Shown in pieces: positions 37,964 to 57,400 of a DNA stretch of 64,000 nucleotides. The position numbers and the translations under genes are program-made. A model generated the notes under the pieces. It did no database searches, was not told the DNA's origin, and saw nothing but the letters and a program-made list of their open reading frames with translations. Source of the stretch: Crambe crambe (taxonomy: Eukaryota > Porifera > Demospongiae > Poecilosclerida > Crambeidae); assembly GCA_963924555.1 (NCBI GenBank), contig OZ004583.1, forward strand, positions 1,521,501-1,585,500, written 5' to 3'. Positions within the stretch are counted from its first letter, which is position 1. Every line of letters starts with the position of its first letter.

Positions 37964-39790
37964 TCAATCATAATCTCCTTGTATGTTTGAGTAATAGTCT
38001 TCAGCGAATCGACGTACGTTGCATGGCTCATCTCTCTCTCGTTTCTTGTACTTCATAGCAACCCACACATAAACAGTGAGAGCAAACACACCTATAACTG
38101 TGTTCACCAGGTAGTAGACAAACCCACAACTTGGGAACAATAAACCATGGTGCTTCCATGTAAAGAATGGAATTGAAAGTATAGTTCCTATTAATTGAAA
38201 GAGTCCCTTGATGGCATACCACAGTCCGATTAGCATCCCCTTCATGGAGTGAGGGCTCTGGGAACAGATGAACTCGAAGGAACCAATGTAGATCAGCATG
38301 TTCGAGAGAGCTGAGAGGGTGTGTTGCAGGAGAAGGAATGTTGTATCCTGATAAGGAGGCGGAGGAGGAGGAGGTTCTTCATGGGCATCTCTAAACATGC
38401 ACATTACTTCCTTATTCCTGGAGTGGAGAACTGTATCCATGGTGAATGTGGCTATTAGAGAGAATAGAACCAAGAGCATACCAGTTCCCATTCTCTTCAG
38501 CATCCCTGGAACACGATGCGATACAAAGGGACGGATGAGGCAGAGGTAGAGGGGGATACAGATGATGATAAAGAGAGGGGTTACTAAACCATTGCTGATA
38601 AAAATATGATGCAACAATGTTTCATCATATTTGAACTCAGTGTGATTATCACTCATATTATTGACTGGATGATAGGGAATGTCATGACCTGCAAACAGTG
38701 GCAGTGCGGAGTTTGCTGCATAATCTAGGAAATATACAGTCCCGAAACTGAAAAGTACTTTGAGAATTCCGCAGAAGGCTTTGACGTCCTCCACTTCTTC
38801 TGTGGTGAAGGGTCCTCCATACTTGTTCTTGCCAAGGTTCAAGCCTGAGGGCAACTCATCCTCACAGTATGTGAAGGCACTGCGATGTACCGGGGTCCGG
38901 TGCTGGAAGGCAAACTTGGTGACTCTGTACACTAATTTGTAGGGATTTACTCGTCCAGGCTCGATCAGGAACCACTTTCTTCTATGTCGAGCCACACACA
39001 GGGAGATAATGAGAAGTGTAAAAACTGACAGTGGCATCAGCAGAAAAGACAAACTGATGCCTATATTTGTTCCATTACCAAAAGTATAGCTGATGAAAGA
39101 AAGGCCATATACTTGATTAAAATTCCATGGCAACTGTGAGATAAACAAACTGGCATAATAAATCCACACATACCAATGTATGAAGAGACTTTGGTCCTCT
39201 CCTGGTGAATCATGGAGTTGATCCATTCCAAATGGGATAGCATTGGCAGTGAACCCGATGAAACCAGCAAACAATATAACTCCCGATATGCCGAGGATAG
39301 GAACACCCAGACAAAAGAGTAACACCATTGCATCACCTCTTTTTCCAATAATGAAAGGAAACATGATGCCTGCACCCACTAAGCATAGAATTATTGCTGG
39401 AAGGATAGTGTGCAGACTGCAGATAACAGTCTTATACCGACCGTATCTTATATCTGCCAGGAGTCCAGCCAAAGGAAAGAAGCACAAAACGATAGATATA
39501 CCACCATATACGATCAATACTGAACTGGAAAACAGAGAAAAAGTTTGTACGTAATTATCAGGGTTTAACCCCAGACCATATGAAATTCCCACGGCAAAAC
39601 TCCAAAGGAGAATCAAGAGAGCTGCTTTGGAGGTGATGCACTTGCGAGTGGTGCGATATCTCAGTGCTAGGACTGACCGCCGGGAGGATATTTCTTTCTT
39701 TATCAGAGGAAGGACTTCATCAGTCCTGTGATGAGGTGAATCGAGAAGTTGTCCACTGTTAAGTCTTGATTCGGCGTCAAAGTCTTCCAT
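37964..39790 (-). CDS. POT/PTR2 (SLC15-like) MFS transporter, intronless gene 2
   Basis: A single frame of 608 aa from ATG at 39790 (MEDFDAESRL). It has the same architecture as the copies at 22779 and 40939: RYRTTRKCITSKAALLILL opening, MFS loop GLLADIRYGRYK, FGMDQLHDSPGEDQSLFIHW, the linker YGGPFTTEEVEDVKAF, and IYIGSFEFICSQSPHSMKGM with LIGLWYAIKGLFQL near the C-terminus. A Pro-rich insert (EEPPPPPPPYQD) is in the second large loop. The helix-1 ExxER motif of canonical peptide transporters is absent. Predicted proton- or gradient-driven solute transporter; substrate unknown. The 3' third is almost identical in DNA to the first copy, suggesting recent duplication or conversion. Confidence 0.85.
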   Translation of the reverse strand: MEDFDAESRLNSGQLLDSPHHRTDEVLPLIKKEISSRRSVLALRYRTTRKCITSKAALLILLWSFAVGISYGLGLNPDNYVQTFSLFSSSVLIVYGGISIVLCFFPLAGLLADIRYGRYKTVICSLHTILPAIILCLVGAGIMFPFIIGKRGDAMVLLFCLGVPILGISGVILFAGFIGFTANAIPFGMDQLHDSPGEDQSLFIHWYVWIYYASLFISQLPWNFNQVYGLSFISYTFGNGTNIGISLSFLLMPLSVFTLLIISLCVARHRRKWFLIEPGRVNPYKLVYRVTKFAFQHRTPVHRSAFTYCEDELPSGLNLGKNKYGGPFTTEEVEDVKAFCGILKVLFSFGTVYFLDYAANSALPLFAGHDIPYHPVNNMSDNHTEFKYDETLLHHIFISNGLVTPLFIIICIPLYLCLIRPFVSHRVPGMLKRMGTGMLLVLFSLIATFTMDTVLHSRNKEVMCMFRDAHEEPPPPPPPYQDTTFLLLQHTLSALSNMLIYIGSFEFICSQSPHSMKGMLIGLWYAIKGLFQLIGTILSIPFFTWKHHGLLFPSCGFVYYLVNTVIGVFALTVYVWVAMKYKKRERDEPCNVRRFAEDYYSNIQGDYD

Positions 39791-40432
39791 AATTAGCTAC
39801 ATGCACGAGCATGTAAACTAACACTTTTTAAGGTACAAAAGTTAACCAAAAGGTATATTAAATTTTATAGCAAGCTACCACAGCCACTTGTGTGTGATAT
39901 AAGTTACTGGGAGAAATACTATTATAAAAGTATATTGATTTTATCTAACTATAATTATGTACTATTGCATCATGTACTACAGGTCACACTATTAAGATAG
40001 TATACAGGTCCAGGGTAAGTAGTACCATATAAGTACTCATGCAGCTGTCATGAGGAAATCATGAGGCCATCCCCTAGCACTCTCAGTCTGCGTAATTTGG
40101 ACAACTATCACTTTTAAAGTTGCTTGATTGTTATTCTACATCAACAAAGGATTACTCTCACTTTCAATGTATATTTTTTAACACTGTTACACCTCACCTG
40201 GCATGTGTTGATAGGGCAGAGTTACCAGAGATTATACAAACATACCAGGAGGTCAAAGGGTCAGTTAAACACTCCTTATTGAGCACCAAAGTGGGTTTGT
40301 GGGCAGCTATATATGCTAGATGGTTCGACCACAAATTCACAACATACATTATCAGGATTTCATCTAAGGAGGGGGGGGGGGGGGGGGGGGGCACAGGGGA
40401 AGCTTCCCCTCCAAAACCTCCTCCTCCTCCCC

Positions 40433-40463
<31 letters not shown>

Positions 40464-40938
40464 AAAAAAATTGCCAAAAGAAAGAGTTTTAGGACAAAAA
40501 ATACTGCATTTAAAAAATATTTCCCCTCCAAACAGCTCAACCCCCCCCCCCCCCCCCCCCCCCCCCCCAAAAAAAAAGGAAGAGTTTTAGACTGCATTTA
40601 AAAATACTTCTAAGTAATTTAAGCATTTTTGGCTTGATGCTCTGTGCGGGAGGCCTCCCGCACCTTCCCCCTCACTGCCACACATTCCATGAGCTTCCCC
40701 TCCAAGGTGAAATTCCTAGATGAAACCCTCATCATAATTATTGTGTAGCCATTTTTAATGAGTGATGTCGTAAGGTAATGTCAGTGCGTGCTGCTGTTTA
40801 TACTTGCTCAATAAAAGATTGATACAGTATTCACTTATACAATGAATTAATGGAAATGATTTCCAAAATTTCTCCCAAAACCAATGTTTGAGCTACAATA
40901 GTGCTACAGCTATAAAATGAAATAAATATAATCACTGA
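39791..40938. other. Intergenic region with poly-G/poly-C blocks
   Basis: No gene. Poly-G (40371-40390), CTCCTCC then poly-C and poly-A (40430-40470), and a second poly-C/poly-A block (40542-40577) with a duplicated flank (AGAGTTTTAG...ACTGCATTTAAAAA) mark a local tandem duplication. Homopolymer lengths may be assembly artefacts. Confidence 0.7.
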
Positions 40939-42780
40939 CTAGTCATAATCATAATCCTCTTCTTGTTGCAAGTTGGAATAATAATCTTCAACATATTTAC
41001 GCACATTAGATGGTTCATCTCTCTCCCGCCTCTTATACCTCCTAGCAACCACCACATACACAGCGAGAGCAAACACACCTATTACTATGTTCACAAGGTA
41101 GTAGCCAAACCCACAACTGGGGTAAGAAATTCTCCAAGATAGCGAGAACGGCAGTGTTAGAACAATTGCTATTAATTGAAAGACTCCTTTGATGGCATAC
41201 CACAGTCCAATAAGCATTCCAGTCATAGAGTGAGGGCTCTGGGAACAGATGAATTCCCGTGAACCGACATAGATCAGCACGTTAGAAAAAGCCGATAGAA
41301 AGAGCTGTACTATAAGAGAACTTGTATCTTGAAAAGGAGGAGGTGGTGGAGAAGTAACTTCGCTGAACATGCACATGACTTCCTTATTCCTTGAGTGGAG
41401 AACTGTATCCATGGTGAACGTGGTTATTAGGGACATTAGAACCAATAACATACCAATCCCCATTCTCTTCAAAATCCCTGGAATGTAGTATGAAATGAAG
41501 GGACGGATGAGGCAGAGGTAGAGAGGAATCCAAAGGATAACCAGCAGTGGAGACAGCATGCCACTGCTGATCAGAATATGATGCACGAATGTTTCATCAA
41601 AAACAGACATAGTTCGATTATCGGTCATATTTAAAGAGTGATAAGGAATATCGTGGCTTGCAAATGCAGAAAGTGTAGAATTTGCTGCATAGTCCAAGAA
41701 AAATACGGTCCCAAAGCTGAAAAGTACTTTGAGAATCCCGTAGAAAGCTTTGACATCTTCCACTTCTTCTGTGGTAAAGGGTCCGCCATACTTCTTTTTG
41801 CCAAGGTTCAACCCCGAGGGCAGGTCATCCTCACAGTAAGTGAAGGCACTGCGATGGACTGGGATCTTGTGCTGGAAGGCAAATTTGGTGACCCTGTACA
41901 CCAATTTGTACGGATTTATCCTTCCAGGCTCGATCAGGAACCATCTCAGTCTATTACGAGCCAGACACAGCGACACAATGAGAAGCGCAATTACCAGTAG
42001 AATTATTAACAGAAACAAAAAGACAGCAAAGTGCAGCGCATGATAACTGCTTGGATAAAAAGAGAATTTATCTGATATACTTATCAAATTCCATGATAGC
42101 TGTGAGATGAAGGAACTGACATAAAAGACCCATACAAACCAGTGTATGAAGAGACTTTGGTCTTCACCTGGTGAGTCATGGAGTTGGTCCATTCCAAATG
42201 GAATCACGTTGGCTGTGAACCCGACGAAACCGACAAGTATTAACAATCCTGAAGCACAAAACATAGCTTTTCCCACCAACTTTATCATCACAACAACTCC
42301 ATCACTGCCTTGTCCATGAAACAATGAAGTGATGAGTGCAGCACTTACAACTGCAGCACCTACCAATCCTAGGACCACTGCTGGTAGGAGGCAGTACATG
42401 CTACAAACAACAGTCTTATACCGACCATATCGATTATCCGCCAAGAATCCAGCCAAAGGGAAGAAGCACAGAACTATGGACATACTACCGTATATGATCA
42501 ACGCTTTGTATGGCTCAATGTTAAAAGGAGACATGTAGATGCCGAGATTCAGTATGATTCCGTAAGCCAATGCCACTGTAAAACTCCATAACAGAATCAG
42601 CAGAGCTGCTTTAGAAGTGATGCATTTGCGAGTGGTTCGGAATCTCATTGACAGTATTGCTCCTCGCTGAAATGTGCTCTTATTCTTCTTCACTATCAGA
42701 GGAAGAATTTCATCATTTCTTCTATGTGGGGGACCAACAATTCGCTTGCTACTGGATTGATGAGTCACCATGGTCTTCAT
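40939..42780 (-). CDS. POT/PTR2 (SLC15-like) MFS transporter, intronless gene 3
   Basis: A single frame of 613 aa from ATG at 42780 (MKTMVTHQSS). The 15 bases upstream are also open but lack an ATG. Paralogue of the genes at 37964 and 22779, with MRFRTTRKCITSKAALLIL, MFS loop GFLADNRYGRYK, NVIPFGMDQLHDSPGEDQS, YGGPFTTEEVEDVKAFYGIL and an acidic tail ending EEDYDYD. It is slightly more diverged than the other two. No ExxER motif in helix 1. The upstream region (42925-42975) carries GATCGATCACGTACGTCCGA and GTGACGTC, possible promoter elements. All three copies lack introns in an otherwise intron-rich region, suggesting retroposition of an ancestor followed by tandem spread. Confidence 0.85.
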   Translation of the reverse strand: MKTMVTHQSSSKRIVGPPHRRNDEILPLIVKKNKSTFQRGAILSMRFRTTRKCITSKAALLILLWSFTVALAYGIILNLGIYMSPFNIEPYKALIIYGSMSIVLCFFPLAGFLADNRYGRYKTVVCSMYCLLPAVVLGLVGAAVVSAALITSLFHGQGSDGVVVMIKLVGKAMFCASGLLILVGFVGFTANVIPFGMDQLHDSPGEDQSLFIHWFVWVFYVSSFISQLSWNLISISDKFSFYPSSYHALHFAVFLFLLIILLVIALLIVSLCLARNRLRWFLIEPGRINPYKLVYRVTKFAFQHKIPVHRSAFTYCEDDLPSGLNLGKKKYGGPFTTEEVEDVKAFYGILKVLFSFGTVFFLDYAANSTLSAFASHDIPYHSLNMTDNRTMSVFDETFVHHILISSGMLSPLLVILWIPLYLCLIRPFISYYIPGILKRMGIGMLLVLMSLITTFTMDTVLHSRNKEVMCMFSEVTSPPPPPFQDTSSLIVQLFLSAFSNVLIYVGSREFICSQSPHSMTGMLIGLWYAIKGVFQLIAIVLTLPFSLSWRISYPSCGFGYYLVNIVIGVFALAVYVVVARRYKRRERDEPSNVRKYVEDYYSNLQQEEDYDYD

Positions 42781-43439
42781 GCACCAGAGTATCAACTAAT
42801 CTTCTCCCTCTGCATCTGCACCCAGAATTAAGGGAGTGGTAGACTTGACTGTTGCAGTACTGTAGTACTGAGCTCATCAAAAGGTCAAAGGACCCCATAA
42901 AAGCTAACCACGTGCGTGAACGTGATTGATCGATCACGTACGTCCGACGTCGACCCTTACCAATCTGTGACGTCCCTTACCATACTCCCCTGAGTACCTC
43001 CATTCAATGCACTCAATATGCAACATACACATCCAATTACAGCACAGGAAAAAATAACAGCAAGGGGTATGGTACTTTAATCTCATTCAAATGAATTTAT
43101 ATGCAGCAATGAATGTGCACTTACAAGTTAGATAGCTATAAAGCTGCAGGTTATTTCACATCCAGTATACAGATAATTGCATAACACCACTTACTTTTGC
43201 AAATTAATTATTAGTGGTATAAGTTTGGCTAATGTCCAATGTGAAATGTTTGATTCCATATCCTCTGCTGTTGTTCTTCGAGTCAAATTTGTTCTGTTGT
43301 CTTACATAGTAACATTTTTTTAAAGACTCCTTTGAAAAGAGAAGCAACATTAGCCAGGCAGCATTTTTGAGGGCTGATCGAATGGGAAACAAATTTTTCA
43401 AGACAAATGATGTAACAAGTTAATCTGCCACATAATACT

Positions 43440-44110
43440 AGCTAAGTGCAGTGGAACAACAACCAATCGAACATCAATTATGGAATTCCCGGTACATTCG
43501 ATCATTCGGGGAAAACCTCTTGAAAACAAGACCCTGCACTCACTTTGATAGCTATTTTAACATACAGGAGAAATTAAAAGTAGTTAATCTGCAATTATTA
43601 TGGACTTCTCTTTGTATTCAATCATATTCATGGAAAACCTCTTGAAACGAGAGCTGCACTCACTTTGATGATAGTTCTTCCCCCACCTTAAGAAGTAGTC
43701 TCACTAGCTAGCTACTAAACCAACATGTGAATTAGCATGGCCACAGCTACACTTGCTTTTGAGGAAAGATCTAAATCTGTTGTCTTCCTGTAGCTCAACT
43801 GTACAGTTCCATCAGGAGAAAATTAAAAGTAGTTAATCTTTAATAAGTTCTGTAATAATAATTTCCTCATATTCATGGAAAACCTCTTGAAATGAAAGCT
43901 GTCCCACTACTAAAATCAAACAACACTTAAATTAGCATGGCCATGCTTTTAGCTAATGCTACAAGAAGGAAAGCTTTTAACTATGCAGTTCAACAAGCAA
44001 TTATGGAGTTCCCTGTGTACCTCATCATATTCATGGAAAAACTCTTGAAACAAGCTGCCACTCACTTTGATAAGCCTTTCTTCCCACCATAGGAATACAA
44101 ATACACATGG
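43440..44110. repeat. Degenerate tandem repeat, about 120-200 bp spacing
   Basis: The phrase TGGAAAACCTCTTGAAA followed by GCTGCACTCACTTTGAT recurs near 43510, 43632, 43878 and 44034, with shared AATTAAAAGTAGTTAATCT spacers at 43571 and 43822. Confidence 0.7.
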
Positions 44111-44202
44111 ATTCACTAAGCCTTTCCTCCTGCTCTCTCCCTACCCCAACATAAGAAAATTTCCCAGCATGTAGTTAATCATGGCCACAAGTGTGTCCTG
44201 TA

Positions 44203-44205
<3 letters not shown>

Positions 44206-44259
<54 letters not shown>
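44206..44259. repeat. (TC)n microsatellite
   Basis: About 27 TC units. Confidence 0.9.
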
Positions 44260-44260
<1 letters not shown>

Positions 44261-44546
44261 ATATAGGTTCCTCTTACCCCCACCCATTCAGCTCCACGCA
44301 AAACATGATCTTCCTACTCCCTTAATACTAGTTAAGTTCCGAAAATGATAACTGATATCCTTCTAGTCTTGCTGATGAGGGTATGATCTGGGAAAAAGAC
44401 TAGACCGACCGACTAGCTAATCCTTGTAGCTATAGTGTTTGCAGCCAGTAACCATAGGAGGTATATTATTGTACTTTAAGAACCATCTTTATAATCAAAA
44501 TTGAGGATCAAGTTATAGAGAATATGATATGAAAATCTTCCTTAAA

Positions 44547-44581
<35 letters not shown>

Positions 44582-46257
44582 AAGAGAGAGGGAATAGAGG
44601 TCAGAAGATGCTATTGAATTTTTTGGGAATTTTGGGTGACCACAGTCAGGCACAGCCTGGCCAGCCCAGCAATTTTCCATACCACGTAGTTCAGATTCTT
44701 TCCAGAAGGTTACCTGCAGTTATGACTGGGCCCAGGAAATTGAACATCTGACACCCAGAAGAGGAAAACATTGGTATGCTAAACCTAGAGTCCCTCGTCT
44801 GATATATTAATAAGGAGATATTGAAAATGGCACCTACGTAGTAACATGAGAAATCATACCACGCACCTTTTATGCAGCTCTAATGAGTCATGAAACCAGC
44901 TAGTGTCAGCTGTACCTCAATGTGAGCTGCTAAATATTTTTGTATTGTGGGTGGCACCTTGTGCCCCTTTTGCCATCATGATGAGTCGACAGCTATGTGA
45001 TATGAGAATTAACATGGCACTCTTCCTTTGTTTGAAAGTAACTGGTTCATTTTCTTGAAGGATGCTAGCTAGTCATGGTACCTTATGTCATTCTTGATGT
45101 TATTCATTGAAAAAATAATAGCAGCGTGAAACTTGTAGGGGATACGCAAGGATACGGCAACGTTTCCATGTTTCCTATTCAAAATATCATAAAAAATACA
45201 CTGTTTAATGCAGTATCATGCACTGAGTGCTACATAATTACAATACAAGTGCAGTTAGGACAGTCTGACACAGGATAAAATTAAATATTCAGGCAAAAGT
45301 GCCAGTTTTTCCGGCCATTTTCCTGTTAATCTAACACTATATTATTAACTACAATAGAAAGAAGTGTTTGAAATCATGCGGTGCAAATTCAACGCTATAA
45401 TTGTATTTGTCCTTAAAGTCTATTTGCTCCCTCCCTTGATCTATGATAATCTGCTCTACCTTTCTAAATCCTCGACCAAATTTCTTACTTAACTAATAAG
45501 GGTGGTGGTGTAACACTGAAAGTAGTGAACGGTGTTTACTACAGCATAATTTTCCAACATAACATAGACTTTTTCTATGGGATCAAAGGAAATTAATGTG
45601 TTGCATCTTCAGTATGGAATAATAATTCTACTAGACTTATAACAGTTGCATATAAGGTTAGGGGGGATAAAGTAGGTAATTTATGAGGCTGCCAGTTATA
45701 CAAATTCTGGATTAGCCATAAGCAAAAGTTACGTAAATATAACTTTGTTCCCTTTGTTATTAACCTCATAATAGTTGGCATGTATGAAGTATAGGCCCAG
45801 TAAATATTCCATTCCAGAGATGAAACATAGCTATTTTCCATAATCATAGTCTCTATAATTATGATCTATGTAGTAATACCATTGACCACTACTTTTCAGT
45901 CCTTAAGACATCATCAGCAGAGAGAGCACTCTATGGTTATTAGATTAATTGAATGCTTTTGGCCACATGTGTGTGGATAGAGAGATGTCTGTGGTTTATC
46001 TCCCACAGTCTGGTCATGACGTCGGGGGCATTCCGGGCAGCTACGCAAGCATATGGGAACAACTCCCCTTCTGTAACATGACCCAGCTAGCTTCAAGAAG
46101 AGGTCAAAATAATAACTAGGTTAGTGTTTGTGTACAAGGCTGCTATGATTATACAGGATTGTTAGAATGAGGGACCTAAGAAATTTGATCACTTCATGTC
46201 CTATCAGTTGTGTAAACTTTGTATATAGCTAGAACAAGTTGTATCCATGGCAACCAA

Positions 46258-46371
46258 ACAGTAGTCGTGCAGGCAGTGGGAAATGCTTTTACGTTAAGGA
46301 GAGCTACGGGGCTTAGGTCTTGTAGCCCTCCTTAACGTAAAAGCATTTCCCACTGCCTGCACGACTACTGT
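46258..46371. other. Near-perfect 41-48 bp stem hairpin
   Basis: ACAGTAGTCGTGCAGGCAGT... to TTACGTTAAGGA is repeated as its exact reverse complement after a loop of about 25 nt; the stem is extended by GCTAC/GTAGC past one mismatch. It could be a small fold-back transposon, a long-hairpin siRNA source or, less likely, a miRNA precursor. It lies in the intergenic space 3' of the ZU5 gene. Confidence 0.7.
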
Positions 46372-46715
46372 CCATTGCAGGTTGGGCCACACTTTATTCC
46401 ATTATTTGGAGGTTTCATGATGTATGCGGGATCCAAAAGATCAGTGCACAGGTGGTGTCCATGAACATGATTAATATAAATAATTATAACGATAAAAATT
46501 ATATATAAACACAATTATAATATATTTTAGGAGATGATAATATAAAATATTTCATGCATTAAGGAATACTTGAAAAGCACCTGAAAATGTGCAAAAAGAA
46601 AGCAAATCCATGACATGAAACAACAACAACAACGACGACGACGACAGCAAGAATGAGTCAAAGTGCCTCATTTCATCCATACAAAAAGAGAGAGAGAGAG
46701 AGAAAGAAGCCATAT

Positions 46716-54201
<7,486 letters not shown>

Positions 54202-54422
54202 GGTTAGCTAGCTAAAGCAGTAACTTGTTCTTTAAGAAGACTTTTGGAGACTGAGATAATTCTGTGCCACCCACCCACAGCGAGAGGGTTATATGATATT
54301 CATTTTGGACTCTTTCCGCATTCTTTGCCCGTCTCCGCCCAGCCGCCCCGCCCGCGATCGAAGTAGTTGTCATAGCAACGAATCCGACAAAGCTGAACTA
54401 ACTGCATACACTGGCGCGTACT
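54202..54422. promoter_or_regulatory. Bidirectional promoter with RFX X-box-like site
   Basis: 221 bp separate the start codons of the ZU5 gene (-) and LRGUK (+). GTTGTCATAGCAAC at 54366-54379 matches the RFX X-box consensus (GTNRCC, spacer, RGYAAC) with one deviation and lies 43 bp upstream of the LRGUK ATG. The surrounding sequence is GC-rich (CGCCCAGCCGCCCCGCCCGC). RFX factors drive ciliary genes in animals; use here is inference. Confidence 0.6.
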
Positions 54423-57400
54423 ATGTCTGCCTCGGGCTCAGCGGTGAGCCCTTCGTCGTGGCGAGGTGTAGAACAAGGCCATGGACACTTAAACCATTCT
54501 GCCTACGACCCAGCCCAATCCTTTGCATACACTTCAGCATGTTCTGGTCCCAGAGCTGCTAGCATAACCACAGGCGACACACCTTGTGGAGGCCCTCCAG
54601 TGAGTACACACGTATTAAAAGAGTTCCACTCTGACTTGGTAGTAGCAGGCTACTCTCTAGCTATTAATTAGCTTTCATAGCTGGCACTTTTCTAATTAAT
54701 CCCCACCACGTGGTCAGCTCTAGATAATGTGGAAAGGCATGTTCTGCACAATTCAGTGAGGATATTTATAAAAGCTTTTTTTAAATGCAACAAGGTATTT
54801 CTCACTATGAATGTGTTTGATTATTTTGTATGCTCCTTCCATTCTACTCAGGATGGAGTACTAACATGTGAGTTGATTGAAGAAGGCCTCACTGATCTGA
54901 GACGAACTGGGGATGGCACTGCAATGACCTATCTCAATCTATCTCTATCGGTAATGGAAGGGAATTTCCAATAGTTATTGTTATCATTTCAGCTGCAACT
55001 GCAATAATTTCATTGTGAGATCAGAATGGGCCCTTAAACTTTCATTCCCTGTAGTTTTGAAGCAGCTAAGTTATTCTAATAACTCACGCTATATTGTAAT
55101 TCCATGTGCATAGCTCATGATACATATAATTTCTGTGTAATGTCTTACCAATTCGGGGCTAATCGCAGTTGACCTGACATTAATTTGGATGGCATATATT
55201 AAGAAAGTGGCTGGTCAAACTGTGTCCTGTGTAAATACCCGTGCCTATTTTGGCCCACTTGAATGTACATAATTAGCAGTGAATAAGACCATCTGTCAAC
55301 ATAAGCCAGTCGTACCTTTCAAAACCAATGACCTCTTGATTGTGACTGCTCCCAATTGGCTTTCCTGATCTTTATGCCCTAAAAAGATTTATGAATACTA
55401 CCGTGTGATGAGAATCATTACTTCCTCTATATGCACATTAGCAGGAACAATAGCTTTACTCCTTTAATGTTTAATGAATGGCAATGAATACTGATTACTG
55501 TGTCCGAGACTAGAGAAATAATGATGAGACCGTCATGATTCCGTTTCTCCAAACATCCCACTATTAAGGGTGATGGAGCATGAATTTCATAAGCGAAGAA
55601 CGTGACTCATGGTTATGAATACCCTTTGCAACCTGGTTATTTTTAGTGAGCATGGGCCTAGAGAGAAGACCTGTGGGGCCTGAAGGAAAAAAAAAAGCTA
55701 GTAACATTTCTTATTTATTACAAGTTGATTATTGGACTTTTGCAGTATTCTATTATGATAAAATTAATTTTGAGCATGTTCTGCATACAACAATTAAAAG
55801 ACTGTTGAAAAATAATCTCCTCTGCAAACATAGGTTTTCCATACCAAAGGGGGGGATAACCTTTTATTGCATTATGGAGGTTGAAAGTTCATTGTCAGGT
55901 TCAGCCACGATGCAATTCCGCTAATGATGTTTACTAGAGAGTGCAACAAGCGCTGCAGGAAATAGTGGTTTCATAAAAGGGCCCACAATAATGTGGGCAA
56001 TTATGTGAGGTCCATTTACACAAATGTGCTTGCCCAGTCGACTTATAGGAGTACGCTAATATTTATCTCGTACGTGTGTTCTACTCGCCCCACAATACTT
56101 GTGTTTCCCTAGTCAGAGAGAAAGCAATACTTGTGGACATTGCAAAGTAAACTGTGGGGGATCTAACACGGGGATATGTAAGTATCAGAAAAGATATTTC
56201 TAGATGACTAAGATCAACAGAAAATGATTCCAGGTGCATTATTTGCATAATTATACCACCAGTATGCTTACATTATTAATCTGGCCTCTGACATCACAAA
56301 CAAGCAACACATGTGGATGTGCATGCATGGGAATTACCTGTAACATGTGTGTATTTACACTGCACAATTGTTCCATTTGATGACCTCATCAATACTGTTT
56401 GATATGATGACCTCAGTGATACACATTAACCCCCCCACCCACATGGGTGGCCAGTAACTCCTCTATGTGTGTCTGATCCCGGGATAACCTCATTAAAGGA
56501 TTTGAACTTTTGATATGAAGGTCTTGGATTTGAATTCCAAACAATTTTGTTTTTTGTTATTTGCACAAGAGTGATAAATACTAAGTCGATTCCAAGAAAA
56601 GATGTTTTATCCCAGGGGGAAAACTATTTCAGTAATAAATTCTGCAGGCATTACTTAAGTGTTATGAAAACATTAATGTTGACACAACTGCATTATAAAC
56701 AAGTGGGCAATACAATAATTATTAGTTAAATAAATCTGCTAAATCCTTCCCCACTTTTTGAAAATTATTACTTCAGGACATATTAGGTATTGTATTGTAT
56801 TACTAAATTCTGACTTCAGATTGCCAAGTGAATGCTAACAGCAGTATGCTGTAGGAGCAGCTTGATTATAGGGACAGATTGTAGGGGCAGTTTGATTAAC
56901 TTGATTATAGGGGCAGCTAGATTATATAGGCAGCTAGATTATAGGGACAGCTTGATTATAGGGGCAGCTAGATTATAGGGGCAGCTAGATTATAGGGACA
57001 GCTTGATTATAGGGACAGCTTGATTATAGGGACAGCTAGATTATAGGGACAGCTTGATTATAGGGACAGCTTGATTATAGGGACAGCTAGATTATAGGGA
57101 CAGCTTGATTATAGGGACAGCTAGATTATAGGGGCAGCTTGATTATAGGGACAGCTTGATTATAGGGGCAGCTTGATTATAGATTATAGGGACAGCTTGA
57201 TTATAGGGGCAGTTTGATTATATGTCAACTACAGTTGTAAAGCTTGAATCAGTGATATTTTGCTGATAGTGAAACATTGTGTGTGTGTGTGTTTCAACAG
57301 ACACTTGTACATCATGATAATTATGTATGGAATCCAATTACAGTACCATCAAAGCTATAAATTTTTTTCACACCTCTATATTGTTTCAGCCGTCAAATCT

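Larger units (their letters stand above)
42781..46715. other. Gene-poor, repeat-rich interval
   Basis: Nearly 4 kb without a convincing exon. Contents: degenerate tandem repeat (43440-44110), (TC)n (44206-44259), poly-G (44547-44579), a weak relative of the TCTATTTG MITE near 45418-45515, a strong hairpin (46258-46371) and short (CAA)n/(CGA)n tracts (46620-46646). Confidence 0.65.

Noticed and set aside
40120-40597. Gly- and Pro-rich frames of up to 156 codons
   Set aside because: They span poly-G and poly-C runs; no splice structure and no homology.
46240-46253. GTATCCATGGCAAC, X-box-like
   Set aside because: Not near a gene start; it lies in the 3' intergenic space beside a hairpin, so chance is likely.
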